The notes beneath the pieces were generated by a model that saw nothing but the letters and a program-made list of their open reading frames with translations, did not search any database and was not told the origin of the DNA. 64,000 nucleotides of DNA from Chloracidobacterium sp. (GTDB lineage Bacteria; Acidobacteriota; Blastocatellia; Pyrinomonadales; Pyrinomonadaceae): contig JADJWP010000002.1 of assembly GCA_016716305.1 (NCBI GenBank), positions 990,501 to 1,054,500 of the forward strand. The letters are read 5' to 3'. The position numbers and the translations under genes were made by a program. The stretch's first letter is position 1; each line of letters opens with the position of its first letter. This document shows positions 1 to 7,805 of the stretch, one piece after another.

Positions 1-1
1 C

Positions 2-445
2 GCTGCAGAGGATCTAACACAGGAAGTTTTTATTCGGATCTACCGGACGTTAGATCAATACGACGCCAAGCAGGGCGACCTCGCAAACTGGCTGATGAGA
101 CTCGCGAGGAATTTGATAATCGATGACTATCGGCACCGCCAGCGAAATCCGCAAAACACGATGGCGGATGCGGTCGATGATCACCAGTATCATCTTAGAG
201 CTGTCGGCACCTCTGCTCATAAGGAAATGGAACGCCGCGAACTTGCGGCCCAGGTACAAGACGGAATTGATAAGCTGCCGGCCGATTTGAAAACCTGTGT
301 GATTCTTCGGGATATCGAGGAATTGAGCTATCAGGAGATCGTTGAGGTACTCAAGATCCCTGAAGGAACCGTAAAATCGCGAATAAACCGAGGGCGTATT
401 GAACTTGCGAAGATATTAAGAAGAATGAGGGTAGTGGCGGTGTGA
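2..445 (+). CDS. RNA polymerase sigma factor, ECF/sigma-70 family (5' end outside window)
   Basis: The reading frame is open from the window edge, so the start lies upstream; 147 residues are visible. The first residues (AEDLTQEVFIRIYR) are the end of sigma region 2.2, followed by GDLANWLMRLARNLIIDDYR, the -10 recognition part of region 2. After a short variable linker comes a complete region 4 helix-turn-helix (DKLPADLKTCVILRD, then LSYQEIVEVLKIPEGTVKSR), which binds the -35 element. This is the usual ECF organisation. The next gene encodes a zinc-finger anti-sigma factor, so the pair probably forms a membrane-signalled regulatory switch. The signal cannot be told from sequence. Confidence 0.93.
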   Translation, partial: AAEDLTQEVFIRIYRTLDQYDAKQGDLANWLMRLARNLIIDDYRHRQRNPQNTMADAVDDHQYHLRAVGTSAHKEMERRELAAQVQDGIDKLPADLKTCVILRDIEELSYQEIVEVLKIPEGTVKSRINRGRIELAKILRRMRVVAV

Positions 446-514
446 TTTAGGCGACGGGCAAATGTGTCAATTTTTGACGTCAAATCAATGGCCAATGTTC
501 AAGGGGTTAGAGAA

Positions 515-1297
515 ATGGCAAGTGAACGAGAAATTTTGATTGACTGTTCGACTTTTGAGGAATCGATCTCAGATTACCTTGAGCGAACCCTTAGCAACTC
601 GGCCCACAAGGCGGTTGCAGAGCATGCATTGAAATGCCCTCTTTGCCACACGCTCTTGAATGAAGTAAAAGAATCTCTTGCTGCCTGCCGCGAACTCGCC
701 GCGATCGAGTCTCCTTTAACTCTCTTGGAGGCACGCATCTTATCAAAGACGATGCCTGAGACCTCGATGCAATGCGAGGAATTCGAAAGCCACTTGACGG
801 ACTATCTCGACGGCTTTCTTCCTGCACAGCTTTTCCATCGATGGGAGCGGCATGCGGTTCTTTGTGACGATTGTACAGATCTACCGGGAACAGTAGTCAG
901 GTCGCTCGCTGCTCTTGTAACCTATAAATTGGAAGAGCTGCCGATCCCGGCTGGCCTCAATGAAAGAATCTTGCAGAGCACGTTAGGATCGGAGATCGCT
1001 GTTGGTGCGAATGATCCTTTGATGGGCCGGATCATGGATTGGATTCGTGAAATACGCTTCCCGATATCGGTTCCGCAGCTTGCACCTGTCGCGATGATGC
1101 TAATGTTCGCGTTCTTGTTCATAAGTCAAACGGTCTCAGCAGATGGAACGCTTTCAGATGTCTATTCGAAGAGCATACAGATCGCCGAACAGACATACCG
1201 TCAGAGTTCTGAAGCGTTCTCAGGCACAAGCGACGGACAGCCGCGTCCGGCCGAACCGGCGAATGGAACTACCTTTGTTGAGGGCGATCGACGATGA
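515..1297 (+). CDS. Anti-sigma factor with two tandem zf-HC2 zinc fingers and one membrane helix
   Basis: About 260 residues. Two consecutive zf-HC2-like modules are visible: the first ends in HALKCPLC, the second begins MQCEEFESHLTDYLDG and ends in HAVLCDDC. Each has the His-x3-Cys-x2-Cys core of ZAS-type anti-sigma domains. A hydrophobic helix (PQLAPVAMMLMFAFLFISQ) follows at about residue 190, so the zinc fingers should be cytoplasmic and the C-terminal 50 residues outside. I chose ATG 515 because AAGGGG lies 8 bases upstream; a GTG at 464 is also in frame but has no ribosome site. It probably sequesters the sigma factor encoded 70 bases upstream. Two ZAS modules in one protein are less common than one. 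Confidence 0.85.
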   Translation: MASEREILIDCSTFEESISDYLERTLSNSAHKAVAEHALKCPLCHTLLNEVKESLAACRELAAIESPLTLLEARILSKTMPETSMQCEEFESHLTDYLDGFLPAQLFHRWERHAVLCDDCTDLPGTVVRSLAALVTYKLEELPIPAGLNERILQSTLGSEIAVGANDPLMGRIMDWIREIRFPISVPQLAPVAMMLMFAFLFISQTVSADGTLSDVYSKSIQIAEQTYRQSSEAFSGTSDGQPRPAEPANGTTFVEGDRR

Positions 1298-2061
1298 ATT
1301 GTGCATATCACAGTCAGAACGTAGCGGTAGTCCAGTGCAACGGATGCGGGAAGGCCTTATGCCCTGCGTGCGACCATCGCATCAAGGGATTCCCTTATTG
1401 TCAGGATTGTATCGTCTTGGGCGTCGATCTTCTTCGACAGCAGAACCAGTCGAATTACGTACCGTTCATAAAGAAACGGACCTCTCCGATCGTCGCCACG
1501 CTCCTGTCGTTTGTGTTGCCCGGGCTCGGGGCGGCCTATAATGGTCAGACCGTTAAAGCGCTTGTATATTTCGCGATATTTGTTGGCCTTTTTCAAATGT
1601 CGGTGTTGACGGGCGGAACTCCGCTCTTTGTCCTCGGCTTTGTCGGAATGTGGTTCTTTGCCGCCCTTGATTCCTGGCGAACCGCGCAAATGATACGCTC
1701 CGGCTTAACACCGGACGTTGCAGAAGACATTTTCGTGAAGCGATTTTCGGGGAACCCGAAACTGTGGGGCATTGTTCTTACGATACTCGGCGGCGCATTT
1801 CTATTGCAGAGTATTTTCAACATCCGCGGCTTGATGCGCGGCCTAATGCCCGCAATGTTGATCGGCTTGGGCATCTATATACTTCGCGGTTATATTTTCA
1901 AACCGAAAGACGAAGAAAGCAATTGGGTAGATTTCGACAGTGCCCGTCCGGCCCCATTATTTGTTAGTGCTAAGACCGATCGCGGCGTTAGACATGAGAG
2001 TTACGGTGAAGGGCGAGGTGAAGCAAAGGACCATCGATTTGGCGGTTGGAGCAACCGTTGA
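1294..2061 (+). CDS. B-box-type zinc-finger membrane protein of unknown function
   Basis: 255 residues, translationally coupled to the anti-sigma gene through an ATGA overlap. The N-terminus (MNCAYHSQNVAVVQCNGCGK, then CPACDHR and CQDC) is a B-box-like cysteine/histidine zinc-binding module. It is followed by several membrane segments (around residues 64-115 and 160-200) with the motif FVLPGLGAAYNGQ, common in small TM2-like membrane proteins. The C-terminus is polar. Its place behind a sigma/anti-sigma pair suggests it belongs to the same envelope-response unit, but no function can be assigned. Confidence 0.75.
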   Translation: MNCAYHSQNVAVVQCNGCGKALCPACDHRIKGFPYCQDCIVLGVDLLRQQNQSNYVPFIKKRTSPIVATLLSFVLPGLGAAYNGQTVKALVYFAIFVGLFQMSVLTGGTPLFVLGFVGMWFFAALDSWRTAQMIRSGLTPDVAEDIFVKRFSGNPKLWGIVLTILGGAFLLQSIFNIRGLMRGLMPAMLIGLGIYILRGYIFKPKDEESNWVDFDSARPAPLFVSAKTDRGVRHESYGEGRGEAKDHRFGGWSNR

Positions 2062-2143
2062 TCATTGAGTTTCTAATTTAGGAAGGGTATCATTTTATTA
2101 AAGCGTTTCTTGTGAGGACGCCAGGCAGTTTAGGAGTATTAAT

Positions 2144-2356
2144 ATGCCACTTTGGGTAAAAGCAGCGAGTAAATGGGGAAGCATTCTGGTCATCATCGCA
2201 TTGGTGATCACGCTTCTCAAGCAGCTCATCGCCTTCGTTGGCTTCGTTACCGGAGCGATCAAGATACTTATCATTTTGGTTTTTGTCGCATTGATCGTCG
2301 GCGTTGGTTTCATTGTCCTGAAAAGCTGGAGCGACTCAAGGCGCTCAAAGGATTAG
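2144..2356 (+). CDS. Small two-helix membrane protein
   Basis: 70 residues. TTAGGAG precedes the ATG by about 8 bases. Two hydrophobic segments (about residues 13-30 and 34-60) are followed by a short basic tail (SWSDSRRSKD). It lies 82 bases after the zinc-finger membrane protein on the same strand and may be co-transcribed with it. I do not recognise a family. Confidence 0.65.
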   Translation: MPLWVKAASKWGSILVIIALVITLLKQLIAFVGFVTGAIKILIILVFVALIVGVGFIVLKSWSDSRRSKD

Positions 2357-2413
2357 GACATTTCTCGGCAAAAGTGGTATAGTTCCAGAACGGTTTAAGC
2401 GAGCCTTCCGGGT

Positions 2414-2442
2414 TTGCCAAATCGTTTGCTGTTGTTTATCAT
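2414..2442 (+). promoter_or_regulatory. Sigma-70-like promoter for the M23 peptidase gene
   Basis: TTGCCA (2414-2419) is separated by exactly 17 bases from TATCAT (2437-2442). Each box differs from consensus at one base. Transcription would start near 2449, about 175 bases before the coding region. Confidence 0.55.
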
Positions 2443-2448
2443 CTAACA

Positions 2449-2624
2449 AATTTTTGCTTTTTCATTAATCTAGCGGCAAACAGCCTCTCGATTTGCCCGC
2501 TTGGATCAGCAGTAATTTAGCAATCTGGTTTCGCGTTAGTCGCTCGCGGCTATTCTTGCGTGATTCCGTGTGCCGGGACGGTGGATTCCTGGTACGAAAT
2601 CATTAAAAGGAGCTTAAAAGCATA
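2449..2624 (+). promoter_or_regulatory. Long 5' leader of the M23 gene with three successive hairpins
   Basis: Three stems can be drawn. The first pairs 2472-2480 with 2492-2501, nine pairs with one bulged C. The second pairs 2537-2542 with 2547-2552, around TAGTCG / CGGCTA. The third pairs 2571-2577 with 2588-2594, seven pairs including two G-U. The leader ends with AAAGGAG about 12-18 bases before the start. I do not recognise a known riboswitch consensus. Confidence 0.35.
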
Positions 2625-3440
2625 ATGCAGAATAACGCTAAGTACTTTACTTTTCTTTTTTCGCATTCATCAAGATCAAGAATTCAAATACGCCGGGTGC
2701 AGGTCTCAAAAAAGATCCTGCAGAACGGTTTACTCAGTATCGCTTTTATAATCGGTCTTTCTACTTTTGCGACGGGTATCTACGGTGTCTTTTCAAATTC
2801 AGATCTATCGATCGCCGGGATCGCCGAATCAGCCTCACCAGTTTCGACTCAATTCGTTTCTTCCGTCTCAAGTCAGCCATTATCAATAGACTATTCACGT
2901 CCGGCGGCCTCAAGTCATCTTGCATTAAATAGCGGCGGCCCGGCTTTATCGGAAACCGAGATCGAAGACGCTGAAACGGAAAGCCTATTAAAGGTCATAG
3001 AATCTACCGCAGATCCGGCTAATTTACCTTCGATCTGGGCGCACTTAGGAAAGATCAATAACGAATTCGGCTTTAGGCGTAATCCTTTCGGCGGACGATC
3101 GTATGAGTTTCATTCGGGAATGGACATCGACGGAGAGCGTGGAGATGTAGTCGTTGCTCCGGGCAATGGAACAGTCATTGAAGCAGGTTGGAAAGGTGGT
3201 TACGGAAATATGATCGAGATCGATCATGGGAATGGGCTAACAACCCGATACGGCCACCTTTCGAAGGTCGACGTTGCAGTAGGTGATACCGTGACACGCG
3301 GTCAGTTGGTTGGATATGTCGGATCGACCGGACGTTCCACCGGACCTCATCTTCACTACGAATTGCGGATCAACGACAAGCCGATAAATCCACGGCGATT
3401 TTTACCGCCCGAACCGACCGAGCTGAGGAAGGCCGGATAG
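2625..3440 (+). CDS. Membrane-anchored M23 (LytM-type) peptidoglycan peptidase
   Basis: 271 residues. A basic N-terminal stretch is followed by one membrane helix at about residues 37-58 and a Ser/Ala-rich linker. The peptidase domain occupies about residues 145-262. Metal ligands are visible as HSGMD (His163, Asp167) and HLHYE (His244), with the usual RYGHLSK in between. These zinc metallopeptidases cut peptide bridges in peptidoglycan, here on the outer face of the inner membrane. The domain is complete, so an active enzyme rather than a regulator of the EnvC/NlpD type is likely. The last 39 bases overlap the end of the convergent gene. Confidence 0.92.
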   Translation: MQNNAKYFTFLFSHSSRSRIQIRRVQVSKKILQNGLLSIAFIIGLSTFATGIYGVFSNSDLSIAGIAESASPVSTQFVSSVSSQPLSIDYSRPAASSHLALNSGGPALSETEIEDAETESLLKVIESTADPANLPSIWAHLGKINNEFGFRRNPFGGRSYEFHSGMDIDGERGDVVVAPGNGTVIEAGWKGGYGNMIEIDHGNGLTTRYGHLSKVDVAVGDTVTRGQLVGYVGSTGRSTGPHLHYELRINDKPINPRRFLPPEPTELRKAG

Positions 3441-4001
3441 GGCCAACGCAATAGACGACCAAGCCGCATTGCTAAGGTCTTGGCGAAGCGTTCTTTTAGA
3501 ATCCTTTATCAAGTTCTTTTTATTCTCAACCAGCTGTCTCAGGGTTTGTTTGTCTACATTGGTCATAGTGTCATGTGACGGATGATATTTTAGTGTCGTA
3601 GCCTCGGACTGCATCTGTATCTGATTACTTTGCATCCGATAGGCTTCTCCAGCCGTGAATAATTTATCTTGGTCTGCCCTATTCTTTACGCCTAAAATAT
3701 CAGACATATATTGTCGCACCTGATTCTTCTGTTGTTCATTCTGATTTCCGCTTATGAATCTCAACACTAACCCAAGCGCAACGTCATCAGTTATAGAAGG
3801 ATCAGGCGGCTGATTTCTCTGTTCTACTTTAAGCATATCGTTTCTTTCAATGACAGATCTTGTATGTTGTTCAAATCTTTCACGCTTGTTGTCTTCAGAC
3901 TCGGCAGAAACCGTACCCGCATCTGACGTAAAAGCGAAATACGTAATAATTGTTGAGATAGTGGCTGCTGATGCAACAGAGTATAAAAGTCTTGGTTTCA
4001 T
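3402..4001 (-). CDS. Secreted or membrane-anchored helical protein, unknown
   Basis: 199 residues. The N-terminus (MKPRLLYSVASAATISTIIT) is a plausible signal peptide or anchor ending near AES at about residue 34. The rest is polar and predicted helical, rich in Gln, Lys and Arg. AGGAGGAG lies 6-13 bases before the start. The stop lies inside the convergent M23 gene, a 39-base tail overlap. The gene and its upstream neighbour on the same strand look more AT-rich than their surroundings, which may reflect later acquisition. I recognise no family. Confidence 0.65.
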   Translation of the reverse strand: MKPRLLYSVASAATISTIITYFAFTSDAGTVSAESEDNKRERFEQHTRSVIERNDMLKVEQRNQPPDPSITDDVALGLVLRFISGNQNEQQKNQVRQYMSDILGVKNRADQDKLFTAGEAYRMQSNQIQMQSEATTLKYHPSHDTMTNVDKQTLRQLVENKKNLIKDSKRTLRQDLSNAAWSSIALALSGLPQLGRFGR

Positions 4002-4044
4002 CTAATTTCTCCTCCTTTTATCGGTTACGGGTTTGATTCTCACT

Positions 4045-4530
4045 TTAGACCTCTCGACCTTCTAGGGTGATTATTCTTCGAAGGTCATGAAATGCCGGGT
4101 CGTCTTTTAGCCTTCTTATCACCGGCCCTTCCGAAACTTGATATGAAATACCTTCCAAAGTACTCAATAATCGCAGTCCATCCTCAGACTGCGCCCTGAA
4201 CAGTTTTCGAATATTCATCTGCTTCAAAGACAAAATCATCGGGCTGCTGCTAAGGCCCTTTCCACCCTTGTCTTTATACCCCGCCTCTTCCAAGTAATGA
4301 ATGATTGCTGCTACGGCCCCAGTCACTGGATCGGGAACAGGCGGTTCATAGGCCATCTTTTCAAGTTCTTGAAACACCGCGCTGTTGACCAACGCATTAC
4401 CATTTGAATCTTTATAATTACCGGAATCTAATCGAGTTATAATGTCCTGCAAGGTTTTGTATGGGTATAGGCCGAATTTCTCATATTCTCTATGTTCTAC
4501 TTCGATCCAGGACAGTTCTTCATTCTCCAT
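4045..4530 (-). CDS. Soluble protein of unknown function
   Basis: 161 residues, no signal peptide or membrane segment. A very strong purine-rich ribosome site (GAGGGGGGAG) sits 7 bases before the ATG. The sequence is mixed helix/turn with a motif YKDSNGNALVNS and a repeated-looking YEEAGYKDKGGKG-type segment. It is followed after 43 bases by the secreted unknown gene on the same strand, so the two probably form a transcription unit. No recognisable domain. Confidence 0.65.
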   Translation of the reverse strand: MENEELSWIEVEHREYEKFGLYPYKTLQDIITRLDSGNYKDSNGNALVNSAVFQELEKMAYEPPVPDPVTGAVAAIIHYLEEAGYKDKGGKGLSSSPMILSLKQMNIRKLFRAQSEDGLRLLSTLEGISYQVSEGPVIRRLKDDPAFHDLRRIITLEGREV

Positions 4531-4911
4531 TGATTCGCTCCCCCCTCTTTCATCAATGTACTTCTATTGTCAGTCTTCACTCTATTTGTAATCTTCACGC
4601 CATATTGTTCATACTAAGCTTCGATCGGGACTTCACTTTTCGTCAATAGACTACTCCGTTTCGCTCCGAAACGAGCGGGAAATCGGTTGACAGGAAGTCC
4701 TTTTGTCTCAGGTAGGCGAAACAACAGGAGAATGTTGCTCGATTCGAAATAAACTTTCATTTTCGCCGCGATCGTAACGCGGTTCGTTCGTAAAGTCAAT
4801 GACTTTTTCTGAAACAATTCAAGTCGAATTTAATGCAGCAGAAAGGTGTTTTGATGAAGTTTGGTCTATACTCTCTTCAGCTTGAATCACTACAAGAAAA
4901 GGAACTTCTGA
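4531..4911. other. 381-bp intergenic region between divergent genes
   Basis: This region lies between the starts of the minus-strand unknown gene and the plus-strand S46 peptidase, so it should hold both promoters. I see one perfect 7-bp inverted repeat with a 3-base loop (CGTTTCG ctc CGAAACG, 4657-4673) without a T-tract, and a TATACT at 4867-4872 without a well-placed -35. A 67-codon frame on the minus strand starts at TTG with no ribosome site, and I do not consider it a gene. Confidence 0.5.
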
Positions 4912-7089
4912 ATGTATAAGAAACTAACTACTTCTCTCTCTCATTGCGTAGTCTCCGCATTACTACTTTCGTCCGTTTCCTTCGGCTTTGCCCGATTCGA
5001 CGAAGGAATGTTCACGCCCGATCAGATAGCCACTCTGAATCTAAAGAAAAAGGGGCTGAAAATAAGGCCAGAGGAGATATATAACCCGGCGGGTGGTGGC
5101 TTGACTGACGCTGTGATCCGATTGAGTATCGGATGTACTGCTGAATTCGTCTCACCCGTAGGATTGATCTTAACAAACCATCATTGCGGGTTTGACGCTC
5201 TTGTTTCGGCTTCGACACCGGGTAATGACCTCGTCGAAAACGGATTCAAGGCTGATAATCGGAGCGGCGAGATCCCCGCTAAAGGATATTCGGTCTTTAT
5301 CACTCAACGTGTCGAGGACGTGACTGCAAAGGTCAGGGCCGGGACCGACAGTCTATCCGGCGATGCATTAACGGCAGCGTTGAAGAAAAATACCGACGAA
5401 CTACAGGCGGCCGAGCAGTCGAAAGCACCGAAAGGATCGACGATCCGCATCCAAATGCTCAATAACGGATTCTTTCATTATTTGTACCAGACCATCCAGA
5501 TAAAGGACATCCGCGTGGTCTATGCTCCGCCGAGGAACATAGGCGTCTTTGGCGGCGACCCTGACAACTTTGAATGGACCAGGCATACCGGTGATTTCAC
5601 CTTCTTAAGGGCTTACACCGCTCCCGACGGAAGTTCAGCGGATTACTCACCCAGCAATATCCCATATAAGGCAAACCGTTTCCTGACGATGAACATCGGC
5701 GGACTCAAAGAAAATGACTTTGTGTTCGTACTCGGATATCCGGGTGGTACGACGCGTTATCGCGAATCGCAATCGATCGAGTTTGCGCGTGATGCGAATT
5801 TCCCCTTTTTAGCATCATGGCTTGATGCCCGCAGCAGGGCTCTTCGACTGATCGGCGAGTCCGATGAGAAAAAACGGATCGAACTCCAATCCGAGATCGC
5901 AAATTTCGACAATGCAAGAAAGGTCTATGACGGTGGGCAATGGCGTCTCAGACGCGCAGGAGTCGTCGAAAAACGTAAAGCTGAAGAAGCTCGCTTTGCC
6001 GCCTGGGTCGCCGCCGATCCGGAAAGGCAAAGAAAGTACGGAACCGTGCTGTCCGAACTCGCTGCAGTCTCGGCCGAATCGAACCGATTTGCAAAACGTG
6101 ACGTCATTGTTCGGCGTATCCCGGACGCGACCATGCCGATGTTTCGTGCGATCGTCCAGGCGGTGAGCGAAGGTAAGATGTTGAGCGAAACCGAGCGGAC
6201 GGACAAGCTGGCAGAGCTGAAAGCAGCACTGAAAGACCGTGATCGTGTCTATGAACGCGAAATGCTTAAATACTTCTTGAAGGCATTTGCCGACTTGCCG
6301 GAGGGCCAGAAGTTTGAAGGCGCCGAGAATCTTTTTAAGTCGCTCGAAGGCAGCGGGCGGCGGGCTGCCGAAGCAGCATTTGCGGAAACCGTCGCGGACG
6401 GCACATATTGGACGCCTGAGACCGTTGCGGCACTTTACGGACCGCAGACAATGGACTTTCGCCCCGAACGCGATAATGTACGCGGATTCGCTACCGCTCT
6501 CGCCCAGGAAAAAGCTGCTTCAAATGGACGGGCCGCCGCATTTGCATCGAAGATCGATCGACTGAGGCTCCTGTACCAGCAAGGGTTATCAGAGATGCGT
6601 GGTATCCGACCTTATCCGGATGCTAATTCAACGCTCCGCTTTTCATTCGGCAATATCAAAGGATACAGCCCTCGGGAATCTGAATTCCGAACGCCCTTCA
6701 CCACGATAAAGGGCATGATCGAAAAAGACACCGGGATCAGGCCTTTCGACATGCCGCAGAAACTCAAAGACCTTCAGGCTGCACGGGACTTTGGCCGTTT
6801 TGGCGAAGGCGACAGCGTTGTTGTTAATTTTCTTTCCACCAACGATATAATCGGCGGCAACAGCGGCAGTCCGATACTGAACGGAAATGGCGAACAGGTT
6901 GGCCTATGCTTTGATGGGAATTATGAAGGACTCGGAAACGACTTCTTTTACGATCCCGAAGCGAACCGGACGATCTCGGTCGATATTAGATTCGTTCTTT
7001 TTGTAACAGAGAAGTTCGGCGGTGCCGGATGGATACTCAATGAAATGAAGATCGTTGGCGGCCCAAAGGTTCGCGGGGCTACGAATTGA
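4912..7089 (+). CDS. S46 family dipeptidyl-peptidase (DPP7/DPP11 type)
   Basis: 725 residues with an N-terminal signal peptide (about 1-27), the usual length for the family. The chymotrypsin-like triad is visible: His91 in TNHHCG, probably Asp228 in HTGDFTF, and Ser651 in GGNSGSP. These enzymes remove dipeptides from peptide N-termini in the periplasm and belong to peptide-feeding bacteria. The residue after FD in LCFDGNYEGL is Gly. In this family Gly there goes with preference for hydrophobic penultimate residues (DPP7), while Arg goes with Asp/Glu (DPP11), so DPP7-like specificity is inferred. AAAGGAA precedes the start. Confidence 0.93.
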   Translation: MYKKLTTSLSHCVVSALLLSSVSFGFARFDEGMFTPDQIATLNLKKKGLKIRPEEIYNPAGGGLTDAVIRLSIGCTAEFVSPVGLILTNHHCGFDALVSASTPGNDLVENGFKADNRSGEIPAKGYSVFITQRVEDVTAKVRAGTDSLSGDALTAALKKNTDELQAAEQSKAPKGSTIRIQMLNNGFFHYLYQTIQIKDIRVVYAPPRNIGVFGGDPDNFEWTRHTGDFTFLRAYTAPDGSSADYSPSNIPYKANRFLTMNIGGLKENDFVFVLGYPGGTTRYRESQSIEFARDANFPFLASWLDARSRALRLIGESDEKKRIELQSEIANFDNARKVYDGGQWRLRRAGVVEKRKAEEARFAAWVAADPERQRKYGTVLSELAAVSAESNRFAKRDVIVRRIPDATMPMFRAIVQAVSEGKMLSETERTDKLAELKAALKDRDRVYEREMLKYFLKAFADLPEGQKFEGAENLFKSLEGSGRRAAEAAFAETVADGTYWTPETVAALYGPQTMDFRPERDNVRGFATALAQEKAASNGRAAAFASKIDRLRLLYQQGLSEMRGIRPYPDANSTLRFSFGNIKGYSPRESEFRTPFTTIKGMIEKDTGIRPFDMPQKLKDLQAARDFGRFGEGDSVVVNFLSTNDIIGGNSGSPILNGNGEQVGLCFDGNYEGLGNDFFYDPEANRTISVDIRFVLFVTEKFGGAGWILNEMKIVGGPKVRGATN

Positions 7090-7125
7090 GAGGATTATTC
7101 CACTAACAACTAGATCGACCAACAA

Positions 7126-7161
7126 GAAAGGAGACTTCAGAATAGAGGTCTCCTTTCCTTT
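7126..7161. terminator. Bidirectional-looking terminator between convergent genes
   Basis: A 10-bp perfect stem (GAAAGGAGAC at 7126-7135, GTCTCCTTTC at 7148-7157) has a 12-base loop and is followed on the plus strand by CTTTTCC. It sits between the ends of the S46 peptidase and the multiheme cytochrome genes. Confidence 0.6.
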
Positions 7162-7179
7162 TCCGGTTCAACTTGCCGA

Positions 7180-7779
7180 TCATCCGGTTTTCTTGTGGCA
7201 CATCATACACTGCGTCGTCGTCGGAGCCTTTGATGCAGGCAGTTGCTTTTTCACTTCGGTATGACAGCCCGCACAATTTCGATGCAACGCCTGCTGATTT
7301 GTGAGAGAGATCATTGCAGTACTCGACTCGTGTTTGATCTCCGGGATCGCCGGCATCAACTTCGGAACGGCTCCCGCCCGTGCATGGCAATCTCTGCAAG
7401 CGGCAACTCCGGCAGCCTTAGGGTCTTTCGCAAAAAGATCCGCGGTCAGGGTCGTCGTCCGATCGGCCGGCCATGCCGTTTTCAGCGGTGGGTGCTTTAT
7501 CAATTCAGATGCAGGCTTCGCCGTATGGTGACACTCTGCGCAACCGATCGGACCCGTGCCGTCGATGCTGTATTTGCCGCCATTATGGCTCACATGATTG
7601 AACGTGACCGACCCGAGTTTTGAGTCCTTGCCCAAGACGATGACCTCGGGCATTTTGATGTCGTCTGTAGTTGCCGATTGAGCCTTACCTCTGATCGCCG
7701 AATCATCGACGAATAACGCCAACGAAAAGACTGCAGCCGCCAGTGCAGTCGCTGCGATCAGGAACATCCGTTTGATCAT
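7180..7779 (-). CDS. Periplasmic tetraheme cytochrome c (cytochrome c3/class III-like)
   Basis: 199 residues from the ATG at 7779, which has GGAGG 7 bases upstream. The frame stays open further upstream into the neighbouring gene, but that part is not coding. A signal peptide covers about residues 1-35. Four c-type heme motifs are visible: CAECH, CRDCH, CAGCH and CMMCH. Extra histidines (FNHVSHNGG, IKHPPLK, IKHESS) could be distal ligands, giving bis-His hemes as in cytochrome c3. Probable role: periplasmic electron shuttle; the partner is unknown. It is 26 bases downstream of the transglycosylase gene on the same strand. Confidence 0.85.
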   Translation of the reverse strand: MIKRMFLIAATALAAAVFSLALFVDDSAIRGKAQSATTDDIKMPEVIVLGKDSKLGSVTFNHVSHNGGKYSIDGTGPIGCAECHHTAKPASELIKHPPLKTAWPADRTTTLTADLFAKDPKAAGVAACRDCHARAGAVPKLMPAIPEIKHESSTAMISLTNQQALHRNCAGCHTEVKKQLPASKAPTTTQCMMCHKKTG

Positions 7780-7805
7780 CCTCTTGCCTCCTATTTCGAT
7801 ACGTT

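Noticed and set aside
2449..2624. c-di-AMP (ydaO) riboswitch upstream of the M23 gene
   Set aside because: I could not find the conserved ydaO core sequence; only generic hairpins are visible.
4614..4817. 67-codon frame on the minus strand in the large gap
   Set aside because: It begins with TTG, has no ribosome binding site, and its composition (many Arg, Leu and Phe without pattern) looks random.
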